Below, piece by piece: positions 1-11,142 of a DNA stretch of 64,000 nucleotides. A model generated the notes under the pieces. That model did no database searches. It was not told the origin of the DNA and saw only the letters and a program-made list of their open reading frames with translations. Source of the stretch: Serripes groenlandicus (lineage: Eukaryota; Mollusca; Bivalvia; Cardiida; Cardiidae); assembly GCA_031761405.1 (NCBI GenBank), contig JASEVX010000008.1, positions 37,392,903 through 37,456,902 on the forward strand. The letters run 5' to 3'. Each line of letters begins with the position of its first letter. The stretch's first letter is position 1. A program made the position numbers and the translations under genes.

Positions 1-134
1 TTTCGATGTGACGCCAAATTGTACAATTCTTAAACGTTTGTAACGTGATATTCGTTTTCTGAGGGCTGTCTGCTTTGAAAAATATAAAAAGGAAAAAACG
101 GAAACATCTGAAAACTTGGAAGTATATTTCTGAT

Positions 135-289
135 ATGATTTTAAAATATTGTGGAAAAAAGTTGAAGACATTGTTTGAAATGCGGAAATGACTCTAAATG
201 ATGAATAACTCCCTTTCCCACAATAGTTTTAAACAAAATTGACGGCTGCAGGTGTCAAATAATGTCTCTATTATACATGAAAGGGTTAA
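135..289 (-). mobile_element. TTAA-MITE, decayed
   Basis: Ends GGCTGCAGGTGTC...ATGAAAGGGTTAA; the left end is lost. It abuts the next copy at the TTAA at 286-289. Confidence 0.5.
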
Positions 290-482
290 CACTTTCCCTC
301 ATAAGACAAATCTGCAGCAGACAATGCTGAAAAGGTCTCAGTAAAAATTAAAAATATCTATAAATGTAAGAATAACTTATAGGAAGGCTTATTTTGAGCA
401 ACTTCTAGTTTTTCCACAATGGTTGCAAAAGTTGTCTGCTGTAGATGTGTCAAAATGGGTCTGTAAATGGGAAAGGGTTGAG
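286..482 (-). mobile_element. TTAA-MITE, old subfamily
   Basis: TTAACACTTTCCCTCATAAG with CTGCAGCAGACA, ending GGGAAAGGGTTGA. The central hairpin is decayed. Confidence 0.75.
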
Positions 483-689
483 CCATCATGATTATAATTT
501 TGTGTAATTTCATATCATTCTGTTGAGGGGATTTTGAAATTGACCTAGAGAAATCAGTAGAGTTCATTTCCAATTATGTTTTCAAACCTTATTGTGTCGC
601 CATTAGATTTAATCTTGTTGTTGGTACAAATGTCTCTGATATTGATGACTGGAGGTTAGTGCTAACCGGAGCATTTCAATGAAAACATT

Positions 690-982
690 AAGTTCTTTAG
701 CTCTATGTACAATAGACACGGGCTGTCAATCCAGGGGTTGTGAGTTTGAACCCCAGTTTGGCCAACATTCTTTCCGTCGTTTGATAAAAGACATTGTGAC
801 AAGCGTCATTCTTCTTCCACCAATGGGCTAACAGTATATTTTGAAAAGCAGCCAGTTGCTTTGAAAGATTATTGTGTGAATTACTGGTGTGAAAAAGCCA
901 GGAAACACATGAGTAGCTAAACTGGCCGCAGTGATATGGCTGAAAACGGTTTTGAAAACGGTTTTAAACACCAATGAATCAA
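690..982 (+). mobile_element. tRNA-derived SINE
   Basis: A tRNA-like head includes a B-box-like GAGTTTGAACCCC. The middle reads TTACTGGTGTGAAAAAGCC and the tail is GATATGGCTGAAA...GTTTTAAACACCAATG. This is the same architecture as the SINE at 25184. Box A is poor and no clear target duplication is visible. Confidence 0.65.
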
Positions 983-1145
983 TGTACAATAAGCCTTTGA
1001 TTAAAAGGCCCCCTTATCCATTTTGATTTCAAAGATATCACTGCAGTATGTGTTTGAAGTTTGTTTTGTTAAATTATATTAAGTGTTCATTACATAAGAT
1101 GTTCATTTATGAGTGTATGAATGAATGAAAAATCATGTGTAAAAA

Positions 1146-1330
1146 GTTAATCCTTTTCCACCAACAGACATCGACAGTAAATGACTTTTCAAGTCATTTT
1201 GGCAAAAGGAGAAATTTTTCCTCTTTGCCACAATGTTTTCAATTTCTTTTAGGAATTGCATTTTCATTCATAAAGATTTTTCTTATTTTTGCTTAGATAA
1301 TTCAATGTCATCTACTACAGATGTTCTGTA
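1146..1330 (+). mobile_element. TTAA-MITE, decayed
   Basis: TTAATCCTTTTCC start, GGCAAAAGGAGAAATTTTTC hairpin remnant, and GTCATCTACTACAGATG near the right end. Confidence 0.6.
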
Positions 1331-1478
1331 TCTTTGAAGAAGGTTAATCTTTCCATCTGATCAGTTATAATTTTAAACAAAATTTGCAAAGAATTCAATT
1401 GTTGGTGCATTGTAAAACAAAAGTAGTGAAACATATGTAAAAAACATTCATCTTTTCTAGCCATGGTTATTTCATACA

Positions 1479-1708
1479 TTAACCCTTTCCCACATACAAC
1501 AAATATATAGCAGACAGACTTTGAAAATGTCTGAGCAAAAATATGGAAAATCTCTATAATTGTAGGTATAATTACAGAAAAAAAGTTGAAAGCATTGTGG
1601 CAAAAGGAGAAATTGCTTGTTTTGAGCAATTTCTGCTTTTGTCACAATGTTTTCAAAAGTGGTCCGATGCAATTATGTAAATTGCATTTGCAGGTGGGAA
1701 GGGGTTAA
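1479..1708 (-). mobile_element. TTAA-MITE, complete, old subfamily
   Basis: TTAACCCTTTCCCACATAC to GGGAAGGGGTTAA. The hairpin AGAAATTGCTTG/GAGCAATTTCT is intact; the right subterminal motif is altered. Confidence 0.85.
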
Positions 1709-1808
1709 AAACAAAACCTATAAGTTATGGGAATGTAATGGACACATTCCCCTTTGGATTTCTAGCCAAGGCTGCTATGTACAAGGGTTGTCTGTACATG
1801 AACATAAC

Positions 1809-2075
1809 CATAAATAATTATTGGTATGAAATCATCAAATCACATATTCTTTGCTAGCCAATGCTTCTTCATATGTGAGATTTTCATTAAGTTATTATTG
1901 GTATGAAATGGACAAATCATCTTTTCTTTGCTAGCCAATGCTTCTTCATATGTTAGCATTTCCCCCAAGTTATTATTGGTATGAAATGGACAAATCACCT
2001 GTTCTTCGCTAGTTAATGCTTCTTCATATGTAAGCATTTCCCTAAGTTATTATGGTTATGAAATAGTCAAATCGC
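1809..2075. repeat. 77-bp tandem repeat, about 3.4 copies
   Basis: Units share GCTAGCCAATGCTTCTTCAT, with anchors at 1851, 1928 and 2005 (period 77). The minus-strand open frame across it is repeat translation. Confidence 0.9.
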
Positions 2076-2189
2076 CCTTGGGTTGTTAAGATGGACTGTT
2101 TTTCCTGAAAAAAAAATAAAAAAAGTATAGAAATCCTCTGTGGTTGGGTGTTTTGGGACCAGTGGTCCTTGATTCAATCCCTGAGAAAG

Positions 2190-2370
2190 TTAACTCTTCC
2201 CCCCACATGCAATAGATCTGCAGCAGACGACTTTGGAATTATCAAGATCCAAATAAAGAAAATCTCTATAAATGATAGTATGATTGTTGAATATAGTTGA
2301 AATCATTTTGTCAAATGAAGAAATTGCTCATCATGAGCAATTTCTCCTTTTGTCACAATAATTTTCTAGC
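2190..2370 (-). mobile_element. TTAA-MITE, right end lost
   Basis: Left end with CTGCAGCAGACGACTTTGG and an intact apex TTGCTCATCATGAGCAA; stops after TTTGTCACAATAATTTT. Confidence 0.75.
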
Positions 2371-2500
2371 CTATAGTTCTGGTTTATAAGGGACTTTGAA
2401 TAAGTGTACTATTATAATCATGATATAACTCTGATACTGTTAAAAACAGTTTTAAACCCCAATAAAGTGAAATAAAAATATCAAGTTAAACTTGAAGTGC

Positions 2501-2645
2501 TTAAACCTTTTCCCACATATGACATATGCGGTAGAGGATTATTGAAAACATTGTGGTTAAAGGAGAATTTGCTCATAATGAGCTATTTATCCTTATGCCA
2601 AAATGTTTTCAACTCTATTCAATGATTAAACTTTCATTTATAGAG
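2501..2645 (+). mobile_element. TTAA-MITE, right end lost
   Basis: TTAAACCTTTTCCCACATA, a hairpin with GCTCATAATGAGC, then a truncated right arm. Confidence 0.7.
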
Positions 2646-2860
2646 GACAAAATAAAATAGTCATTATGTGGATATAAAATGGGAAAATGGTGTTGGATTT
2701 GAGAAATCTTCAATGAATTCATGTGTCTATTAAAATTGTACATAAAGGTGACCTATCAGTGTTTTATATAGTGATTTAATTTCAACCATTCACTCATAAG
2801 ACCTAATCAGTCCAATTGTTTCAACCAGGTTACTGCTATGAAAGTGTATACGGTTATCTG

Positions 2861-2957
2861 CTAGGGCTAGATAAGTGGGAGTAAACTGGTATATCTCTTT
2901 AAATTCTCAACCAAACTGTGTGTTGTGGGTACTCAAAAGTATCGTCTCAAGAAGGGA
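2861..2957 (+). mobile_element. TATGTTGTGGG hairpin MITE, left half
   Basis: GGCTAGATAAGTGGGAGTAAA end, then GTTGTGGGTACTCAAAAG. The second hairpin arm is missing. Confidence 0.65.
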
Positions 2958-3125
2958 AAGCCATTACTACCATTGTTAGTCTGATTTTGTTCTTGATCGG
3001 GCTATTGTGATACCCTTGGCATCGTCAAATGATACTTGGGTACACATTTTTCTTAGTAACAATGCGCATGTCTATACCGAGTCACATAACTCTGGTTTTA
3101 ATAATTATTCATTAATGCCCAGTTT

Positions 3126-3802
3126 TAGCTCGCCTAAGCACGAAGTGCAGGGTGAGCGTTTGTGATCACTCGCCGTCTGTCGTCGTCTGTACGTCCGCCT
3201 GTTCACATTATCCTTCAAACATCTTCTCCTGAAGGGCTTGACCAATTTTGATTAAACTTCAAAGGAATGATCATTTGGTGGTGCCCTTTCAAAATTGTTC
3301 AAAGAATTCTATTTCGTTACTGCAGATTCAGAAAAAGGAGAAAAATGTCAATAAACCTTCTTGTCCAAAAGTACAGGCCTGAATTGAAAAATATTTGCAC
3401 AAATGTTCCTTGGGTGACCCTCTACCAAGATTGTTCAAACTATTCCGGTCCGTTGAAAAACGTGTCCGAGCGGAGCTTATTTTCCTGATATGTATATCTA
3501 GTGAAAACGAAATAAATATATCCATGTCCAAAAGAACTGGCCTGATTTGAAAATAATTTGGCACAAATGTTCCTTTGGTGACAATTCCGATCCGTTGAAA
3601 AATATGGCCGCCAGGGGCTTGTTTTCCTTATATGTTTAGTGAAATATTAAAAAAAATAAAAAAAAATAGCCTGATTTTAAAATAATTTGGCACAACACAA
3701 GGTGGCGATGCTTGTTTTCCTTGTATGCATATCGTAAAACATTGAAAACATTTCAATTAAACCAGGTGAGCCATTTAGGACCACCATGGTCCTCTCGTTT
3801 TT
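3126..3802 (+). mobile_element. Helentron/HINE-like interspersed element
   Basis: Starts TAGCTCGCCTAAGCACGAAG, followed by a GTCGTC-rich stretch, and ends ACCAGGTGAGCC, then the hairpin GGACCACCATGGTCC and CTCGTTTTT. Subterminal inverted repeats plus a terminal hairpin match the best copy at 53801. Class assignment is inferred. Confidence 0.55.
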
Positions 3803-3867
3803 CTTGGAAATAAACCGATGAGCCTTGGCGTTTGCTCCGCGGCACTCTTTGTTGAAGGCTTTGGAAT

Positions 3868-3932
3868 GACCTGACCGGGGATATAACCGGCTCCCTAGGT
3901 TGAAGCTAACACTACACCACCGAAGCGGTCCT
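3868..3932 (-). mobile_element. SINE head fragment
   Basis: On the minus strand, GGTGGTGTAGTGTTAGC resembles box A and GGTTATATCCCCGG a decayed box B. Weak. Confidence 0.35.
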
Positions 3933-3934
3933 GG

Positions 3935-4690
3935 GAAAACGGATGATTGCTAATACTGAACTCTTCCTACAGTGTGTTCATAATGTCTACGTCAATGAAA
4001 ACAAAGGACCACGTACAGTAAGGCGAAACATGTCTGATGTTAAAGACATTGTATGTGGACGCATTATAAGAAGCAGCATCCTAAAAATGACAAGGATAGC
4101 TTGCAGGTAGGCCGGAAATCTCCCTCGTTTTATTTTGTCCTAAATAAATGCATTGAAACACTGGGTTTTCCAGCAAAATGTATATATAAGTAAGTAACAA
4201 TTGTCAGTTAAATGTTCAAATGGCAGACTTCTTAACTGTTAATTTCAAACGAAAACTCTTAATACCGGGCCAATTTCAACCAAACAGCAAAATTGGTCGA
4301 AGATGTGGACCTTTGTAAGCTGCAGCATCAGAAAAGGGGCAATTACCAAAAATTCTTCTAATCTGATTCAAGATAACTTTGCTGAAATGTTACTTATGTG
4401 GCCATCGACACATTTGTTAAAGCCATGTTGATAGGTAAAGAATCAAAGCAATATTGCAGAAGTGTTCCTGAGGTGACCCTCTACATAATTTGTTCAAACC
4501 ATTTTGAAAAAGATAAACTGTCAATAAGATGGGGTATGTTACAATATAAATTGCCTCATAGCATCATAGCAGACTTGCCTTAAGAGCCTTATTTAAAAAG
4601 CAAAAAGACATTCGAATAAATGTTTCGCAGAAAGCATTCCTAATAACGTTAGACTGTTTTAATTGTATACAAAATATGCTTGTTTGTTTT
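3935..4690. other. No recognised feature
   Basis: AT-rich sequence with short open frames only; no convincing exon or repeat seen. Confidence 0.4.
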
Positions 4691-5157
4691 TAGCTCCACT
4701 GCCCTATGTCATGGTGAATCGTTCGTCGTGCGTGCATCCATGTCTTGCTTCAATCTACTTCTCCTCTCTAACCAATGAGCCAATTGGGATGTAACTTTAT
4801 AGGAAGCATTCATGAATCCATGCAAAAGTCTGGTTTCCATGCCAACCGAATAAAAAAAAACTTGAAAAGTCTTCTCCCAAACTGGTTAGCCTATTTTAAA
4901 TCATTTTGATGAAATATTCCTCGGGTGACCTTCAAGCCTTATTCGTTTAAGGTGAACACATTTGAAAATATCCGAAAGAAGCCGATTTTCAAATCACTGA
5001 AGACATGTTCCTTGGGTGACCCTGTATGACATTCCTTTAAGCCATGTGAGTCTCAATCCCGGGGTTCAAATCCTGTTCTAGATTTTTCTGATTGAGGTGC
5101 TTTCAGTCTCTCTCCACATAGTTAACTTTTGCCTAATGACAGTGGAACGATACAATT
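4690..5157 (+). mobile_element. HINE-like element, diverged, with a tRNA-like scrap
   Basis: TTAGCTCCACTGCC start and GTCTGGTTTCCATGCCAACC resemble the 53801 copy. Near 5060-5080, GGGGTTCAAATCCTG resembles a B box, perhaps a SINE remnant. No clear 3' end. Confidence 0.4.
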
Positions 5158-5745
5158 GTTAGCTCAACCAAGCAGGAAGTTTGCTCGATGTGATCACTCA
5201 TCTTTGTACGTCGTCCGATAGCCGTTCAATTGTTTTTTCTCTTTGAACTACTGGTCCGATTTCAAAATAATTTCACATGAATAATCGTTCCCAATGTGGC
5301 CTTCATAAAAAATTGTTCAAAGAATTTTGTTTCTAGTAGAACGTGGGTTGCTGCGGCATCAGAAAGAGGGGGAAATGTCAAACCTTATAAATAGCATTGT
5401 GCAATACTCGTAGTACACAAATGTTCCTCGGGTGAACCTCTACGAAGATTGTTCAAATGTGTCCGCATGGTTGAAAAGCATGGCCGCCAGGGGCCGTAGC
5501 TTGTTTTCCATACTATAAGTGTATACAATTATTTAGCCAAATGTACTGACTCGATTCTAAAATATAATTTGGCACAAATGTTACTTCGGTGACCCTCTAC
5601 TAAGAGTTCAAAATATTCCGATTCGTTGTTGATAATGGCCACCATGGGTTGCGGTTCTTTTTCCTTATATCTTAAGAGAAAGACCATTGAAAACTATTTA
5701 AGTGCTGTGAAACGGTAGCTTGATTTAGGACCCCTCTTGTCAAAT
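5158..5745 (+). mobile_element. HINE-like interspersed element
   Basis: GTTAGCTCAACCAAGCAGG start and GTGATCACTCATC as in other copies. It has internal repeats of the GGGTGACCCTCTAC type and a decayed 3' end ATTTAGGACCCCTCTTGTC. Confidence 0.5.
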
Positions 5746-6414
5746 TATAACTATCTTTATCATTTTCACCTCATATCAGTTGGTGCTAACGTCCTTTGAC
5801 ACCTCTGCAACCAACTCCTTCAAAATGTTAGGTTTTAGAATAAATTTAAAAGCATTGCATTTAATTTTTCACCTTTGCTTTGAGAAATTCTGTAAGAAAA
5901 TTATTAGTTTGTATGATGTTTTTTACGATTTTTATTTCTCATTGTGAGCAGAGACCTTCATTTGATTGTAATAAGACATTTTTATGTGTTAAATGCATAA
6001 ACAAAAATAACGGGGGAAAAATCCATTATAAACCAGTAGATGTGCTAAACGGGAACTACCAAGATATCAGTTACGCATAATTAAGGGAAATAGCTTGTAT
6101 CAAAATTTAGTAAATCGGTAGACCCTCATACTGTGTGTACAGTTTATTGCGTTCAACTCCTATATCTTTCAATATGGACATAACAAAGTGATATTGTAAA
6201 GTGTTTCAGGACCAGTAAATAATCAACAGTTAGCCCCTTGCCATCAGCACTTTCAGTGCTTTGATTAATACTTTGATATGACCCGATCTTGGATCAAACT
6301 CCCCGTGGACAGTCTTCCACTACAACACGAGGCTGTTTTAGAATTGATGTAGATGCTACTTAAAAACGGCGAATTGTAGCCTTGTTATACACCCATGCCC
6401 TTTATGTGGTACTG
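5746..6414. other. Mostly featureless stretch with one weak open frame
   Basis: A frame ending at 6080 (+) encodes a hydrophobic run (CMMFFTIFISHC) followed by four cysteines, like a signal peptide. Its long form lacks an ATG and no splice sites stand out. I do not call it a gene. Confidence 0.3.
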
Positions 6415-6650
6415 ATTTGTTTGTTTATTTGCATTATGTTTCACGTTGCTTTAAACAAAATCAGTCACATCACGGCGTTTCCTGGGTAAGCTACCAGTAC
6501 TTCTTTCCCATTTATCCTAACACAAGGGAATCAGTCATAATGCCAACAAGCCTGGAAGCCATTACTACCATTTGTATATGACCTTGCTGGGGATGGAACC
6601 CGCACCAAAGGCGGACACTCTACAACGTCACCATCGTCACTAAACTTGGG
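6415..6650 (-). mobile_element. tRNA-derived SINE, nearly complete
   Basis: Read on the minus strand: head with GTAGAGTGTCCGCC and B-box-like GGGTTCCATCCCC; body GGTAGTAATGGC; AGTACTGGTAGCTTACCCAG; then the tail GCCGTGATGTGACTG ending AAATAAACAAACAAA. It defines the segment amplified as the minisatellite at 62051. Confidence 0.8.
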
Positions 6651-6822
6651 ATGAATACGTCAATGTCGCTTTTCGCCCGATGTGACTCGGTTTGCACTCA
6701 TTGTCGTAGAATTACTCATGTGTTAACGAACATAAACAAGTCTCCTAATCCAGGATAATCGTTTAAATAAACTTATCCCTACTTTAATACGTAACCGTTT
6801 ACCTGATATAATACCGGGAGTT

Positions 6823-6998
6823 TAACCCTATATCTTATACGACACATCTACAGCAGATGGCATCTAGGCGTGACTATGGACAATAATTATAACAGAAAGT
6901 AAGGTTAATAAATAGAGATGAAAAAACACTGTGACAAAAGGAGAAATTGTTCATGTACAATGTTTGCAAAAGGCGTCTATATGTGGGGAAAGTCTAAG
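6823..6998 (-). mobile_element. TTAA-MITE, decayed
   Basis: TTAACCCTATATCTTATACG, CTACAGCAGATGG and a partial hairpin; right end GTCTATATGTGGGG. Confidence 0.6.
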
Positions 6999-7248
6999 GG
7001 TCGTCTGGCTTGAAACTATTTATTGAAAAAATGCATTACTACTTATTGGTAGATTTAGATGCAGCTCAAAATTGGTAGTCAGAAAACAACAACACCAATA
7101 TAAGCGTCTTGCACTTTCTCTTTTTCCCTTACCTTTTTTAAAATTAGTCTGTTCATGAGACCGTCATGTCGTCTGCATCCGGGAAATATTATTCCTGCCC
7201 CTCACGAATGCCAATCATGATATGTATGTAATTATGTGTAAATGCAGT

Positions 7249-7475
7249 ATAACCCTTTCCCACATATAGACGCTTTCTGACGCCTCTGCAAAAGACGACT
7301 TTTGAAATCATTGTAGCAAAAGAAGAAATTACTCATCATGAGAAATTTCTCAATTAGCCACAATGATTTCAACTCTATTTATTATGAATACTACCATTTA
7401 TAGATATTTTCTATATTTTGACCTTGATAATTTCAAAGTCGTCTGCTGCAGATTTATTGTATGTGGGAAAGGGAA
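7249..7475 (+). mobile_element. TTAA-MITE, near complete
   Basis: CCCTTTCCCACATATAGACG start and CGTCTGCTGCAGATTTATTG near the right end. Target TTAA is mutated on both sides. Confidence 0.85.
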
Positions 7476-7969
7476 AAGGAAATACTTTTCCACGAGCTTA
7501 TTTAAAGAAAGTTTCCTGTTTGTCTGCGGAAAATGTAGAGCAATGGTACGTTCTTGGTTTATAGCCAGCTTTTACCAATCTTAAAGTAGCGTATCAGTTA
7601 ACAGTGCCTTAATACGATTAAAACCTTTATTATATTATGACCAAGCTCGTGTATTTTTATAGTGACTTACAATATGGTTTTAATAACAAAAGGGTTGTAA
7701 TCCGATCACCAAAGTGTCACGTGTGACCCTTATACAACTGGAAGAGACTCGGGTTTCATTGAAATATCCCTCCAAAAAACAGTGCAGATGCTGATCAGTC
7801 TGAGACGTTGGGGGTCTGCGGTTTCGCTGACGTTCATGTATATTAATATGATTTAAGGGACGAACTCATTTATAAGCATTGCTGATTTGAATGGTTCAGA
7901 TAAAGATGATTTGACGTTTCTATTTTGTTTAATCACTTCGTCAGATTGCGGGGCAACAGAAATGACAGT

Positions 7970-8208
7970 TAAATCCTTTCCCACATACAGACGCTTGCTG
8001 ACTCAACTGCAGCAGACGACTTTTGAAAACACTGTGGCAAAAGAAAAGAATTGCTCATAATGAACAATTTCTCCTTTTGCCACATTGTTTTTAACTCTAT
8101 TAAATGGTTACACTTTCATGTACAGAAATTTCCATATTTTGGCCCACACGTTGTCAAAGTCGTCTGTCAAAGTCGTCTGCTGAAGATTGTGTGAGAGTGT
8201 TGGAAAGT
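7970..8208 (+). mobile_element. TTAA-MITE with duplicated subterminal motif
   Basis: The right arm carries GTCAAAGTCGTCTG twice in tandem. The hairpin is GCTCATAATGAAC. Confidence 0.8.
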
Positions 8209-8272
8209 ATAAATGGATAAATGTTCTGGAATTAAAACCCACACGCCATGGTCAGATGACTGTCTATGGCTG

Positions 8273-8443
8273 AACCTTTTCCCTCATACGACAATTATGC
8301 AGCAGACGACTTTTAACATATTTTGCCACTAAAAGTGGAAAACATTGTGGCAAAAGTAGAAATTGCTCGTTTTGTCACTATGTTTTCAAAAAGCCGTCTG
8401 CTGCAGAGGCGTCAGAAAGCGTCTATATGGGGGAAAGGGTTAA
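8273..8443 (-). mobile_element. TTAA-MITE A lacking one hairpin arm
   Basis: Read on the plus strand, TTGCTCGTTTTGTCAC skips the second arm. Both ends are otherwise good. It shares its last TTAA with the next copy. Confidence 0.85.
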
Positions 8444-8658
8444 CCCTTCATCACAAATAGACACGTACAGTTTGACACATCTGGGGGGAAAAGGAGCAAT
8501 TACTCATCATGAGCAGTTTTCACATTCACCAACATTGTTTATAACCAAATGGTTTCATATATATTTTTTATACGATTTATAGAGATCTTCCATATTTTTT
8601 TGTCTATAGCTGTTTTCGAATTCGTCTGCTGCAGATTTATTTATGTGGGACAGGGTTG
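8440..8658 (+). mobile_element. TTAA-MITE, diverged
   Basis: Starts at the shared TTAA; GCAATTACTCATCATGAGCA apex; ends GTCTGCTGCAGATTTATTTA and GGGACAGGGTTGA. Confidence 0.75.
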
Positions 8659-8687
8659 ACTCATCCAAGTCTCCAACAAGTTTAACT

Positions 8688-8953
8688 GAGCCGTCCCGCG
8701 AGAAAACCAACATAATGGCATCTGCGTAATGTATCGACCCAGATCAGCCTGCGCAGTCCGCGCAGGCTGATCCGGGCCGACACATTCCGTATCAAGGGGA
8801 TATAGGTATAGAGTAAGGAACAGAAAATCCACAGGAGGCGAAAAGTGTCTGTCCGGGTTAACCTGCGCGGCATGCTTAGGCTGATCCGGGTCTATTCTTT
8901 GCGCAGAGTCCGCAGAGTCCACAATGTTGGTTGGTTTTCTCGCGGGACGGCTC
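8688..8953 (+). mobile_element. MITE with GAGCCGTCCCGCG terminal inverted repeats
   Basis: 266 bp, ends GAGCCGTCCCGCGAGAAAAC and its inverse, flanked by AACT on both sides (8684-8687, 8954-8957). An internal 13-bp-arm hairpin, GATCAGCCTGCGC/GCGCAGGCTGATC, lies at 8742-8772. The long minus-strand frame here is repeat translation. Confidence 0.9.
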
Positions 8954-9054
8954 AACTGTATAGATCTCCATGTTGAAGCCCCTTGTTTGTACGGAGAGTC
9001 ACTTTTACAAATGTTTTAAGTTCTTTATGCAGTTGTATCCTACAGTGTCACGAA

Positions 9055-9232
9055 AAACCCTGTCCCACATACAACAAATCTGCAGACGAGCTTGACAATT
9101 GCGAGGCAAACTACGGAAAAATCTTTTAAAATAAAAAAAAAAAATATTATGAGTAATTTCTTTTTTTGTCCGAATGTTAAATATATATTTAAAAAAATGT
9201 ATGCTGTAGATGTGTGTGCACGGCCGGTTTAA
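9055..9232 (-). mobile_element. TTAA-MITE, decayed
   Basis: CCCTGTCCCACATACAACAA start; A-rich middle; joined to the next copy at TTAA 9229-9232. Confidence 0.6.
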
Positions 9233-9456
9233 CCCATTCCCTCAAGTAGACGCATTCTGACGCCTCTGCAGCAGACGACTATTGAAAACATTGTGACAAA
9301 ACAAGAAATTGTTCAAAACGAGCAATTTCTCCTTATGACACAATGTTTTCAACTTTGTTCAAATATGTATGTCTTCATTTAGGGAGATTTTCCATAATAT
9401 TGTTGAGATGTTTTCAAAGTCGTCTGCTGCAGATTTGTATGTGAGAAAGGATTTAA
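9229..9456 (+). mobile_element. TTAA-MITE, complete
   Basis: TTAACCCATTCCCTCAAGTA to GAGAAAGGATTTAA; both CTGCAGCAGACG motifs present. Confidence 0.88.
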
Positions 9457-9587
9457 AGGGTAAACTCACTTCATGAACCTTTACCTGTGACATTACCAGG
9501 GATTTTGGGTGCAGATCTGGGGTTCCATAAGTTCATTTATCGGGATTAAAATTCACACATCAGCCGAATGACTGTTTCTGGATTAAA

Positions 9588-9776
9588 TTAACCCTTTCCC
9601 TCATATATACGCTTTCTGACGCCTCTGCAGCAGACGGCTTTTTGAAAACATAGTGACAAAAGAAGAAATTGCTCAAAACGAGCAATTTCTCCTTTTGCCA
9701 CAATGTTTTCCACTTTTAGTCATAGGTTATCCATTCAATTATAGAGATTTTCTTTTTTCTTTACAAAATATGTTTT
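9588..9776 (+). mobile_element. TTAA-MITE A, cut off by a SINE
   Basis: Perfect left end and hairpin. The sequence switches at ACAAAATATGTTTTCC to SINE tail; the right end is absent. Confidence 0.85.
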
Positions 9777-9965
9777 CCGTGATATTACGGCGTTTCCTGG
9801 GTAAGTTACAATTACTACTGGTTCATTGATCTTGACACCAACGAGTCAGTTGTGATCCTGAGCGCCAAGGATGAGAGGCCATTACGATGATCAATTTTAC
9901 AGTATGCGTATGGCCAGACCTTGGTTCGAACCCGAATTTCCTCTCCCTACACCAAAGAGCCGGTC
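9777..9965 (-). mobile_element. tRNA-derived SINE
   Basis: On the minus strand: GGTTCGAACC B box, body GTAATGGC, then TAACTTACCCAGGAAACGCC, ending abruptly at the MITE junction. Confidence 0.75.
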
Positions 9966-10027
9966 AATCTATAAAAAATAGATCTTGCCATTCTTGCCAA
10001 GAAAGTAAAACAACATAAATTCTAGTG

Positions 10028-10257
10028 TTAACCCTTTCCCTCATATAGACGCTTTCTGACGCCTCTGCAGCAGACAGCTTTTTGAAAACATAGTGACAAA
10101 AGAAGAAATTGCACAAAACGTGCAATTTCTCCTTTTGCCACAATGTCTTCCACTTTTTGTCATAGGTTATCCATTCAATTATGGAGATTTTCTATGTTTC
10201 CACAAAATACGTTCAACGTCATCTGCTGCAGAGTTGTTGTATGAGGGAAAGGGTTAA
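10028..10257 (+). mobile_element. TTAA-MITE B, complete
   Basis: 230 bp, TTAA on both sides, apex TTGCACAAAACGTGCAA. Confidence 0.95.
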
Positions 10258-10339
10258 CTTGGCCATCCGCATGCCTGTCATAATATTATATCATTAGATA
10301 TATTTTAACTTGTGACGACGCTGATTTGCAATAACGACT

Positions 10340-10545
10340 CTTTACCACATAAAACAAATCTGCATTAGACGACTTTTGAAAACATCTAGGCAAAAATATG
10401 GAATACATCTATATCAACGGAGGTATATTTACTGGAAAAACTAATTAATTGTTGCAAAAGGAGAAATGGCTCCATTTGTCAAAACAATTTCATAAGTCGC
10501 CTGCTGCAGAGACGTCAGAAAGCGTCTATATGTGGGAAAGTGTTG
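10340..10545 (-). mobile_element. TTAA-MITE, old
   Basis: CTTTACCACATAAAACAAAT to GCGTCTATATGTGGGAAAG; half of the hairpin is gone. Confidence 0.75.
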
Positions 10546-10681
10546 AGACAGTGGGGATTTTAGGATCGATTAGTAGTTGTAGGAATTAAAACCCACACGT
10601 AAGGTTAGAATCGAGTATCTGGATTATATGACTAATTGGTAGGACATTAAGCGTAACTCAATATATAATATGCCATTTAGT

Positions 10682-10869
10682 TATTAACCCTTTGCCATAT
10701 ATAACAAATCTGCAGCAAACAACTCCGAAAGAAATAAGTCAAAACTACGGAAACTCCCTATAAAAGAAAGATTAGTGAATAAAGATGAAAACAAAGAGGC
10801 TAAAGGAGAAATTGCTCTTTCCTTTTGTCACAATGTTTCTAAAAGACGTCTGCTGCAGAGACGTCAGAC
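10682..10869 (-). mobile_element. TTAA-MITE, right tip lost
   Basis: TTAACCCTTTGCCATATATA start; ends within CTGCAGAGACGTCAGAC. Confidence 0.75.
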
Positions 10870-11142
10870 TTTATTCTTTAAAGTTGTATCCCGAGGCATG
10901 TTTCCGTAAATAGTCGAGTGGTGCCCGAATGCAACCGAATGTTGAATGTAGTTTGTGTATGACATAATTGACTCACGTATGCTAGTTGCTAGATGTCAAT
11001 TGGACGAAAACTCTAACGAGCTTGTGCATTAGCAATGTCTCACTAGAACCTTCCCCCTCTACATGTAATTTAGTTCTATATATGTACGGTTAAAAAATAA
11101 TTCAGGAGTGTCTGATGCTGAAATAGTGTCCATGCAAATTAA

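Noticed and set aside
2955..3005. SINE fragment (GCCATTACTACCATTG)
   Set aside because: Shares about 16 bases with SINE bodies but lacks tail and boxes; too short to call.
5880..6080. Small secreted cysteine peptide
   Set aside because: Signal-like hydrophobic run, but the long form has no ATG and no promoter, splice or family support.
8641..8955. 104-codon minus-strand frame
   Set aside because: Lies almost wholly in the GAGCCGTCCCGCG MITE and a MITE end.
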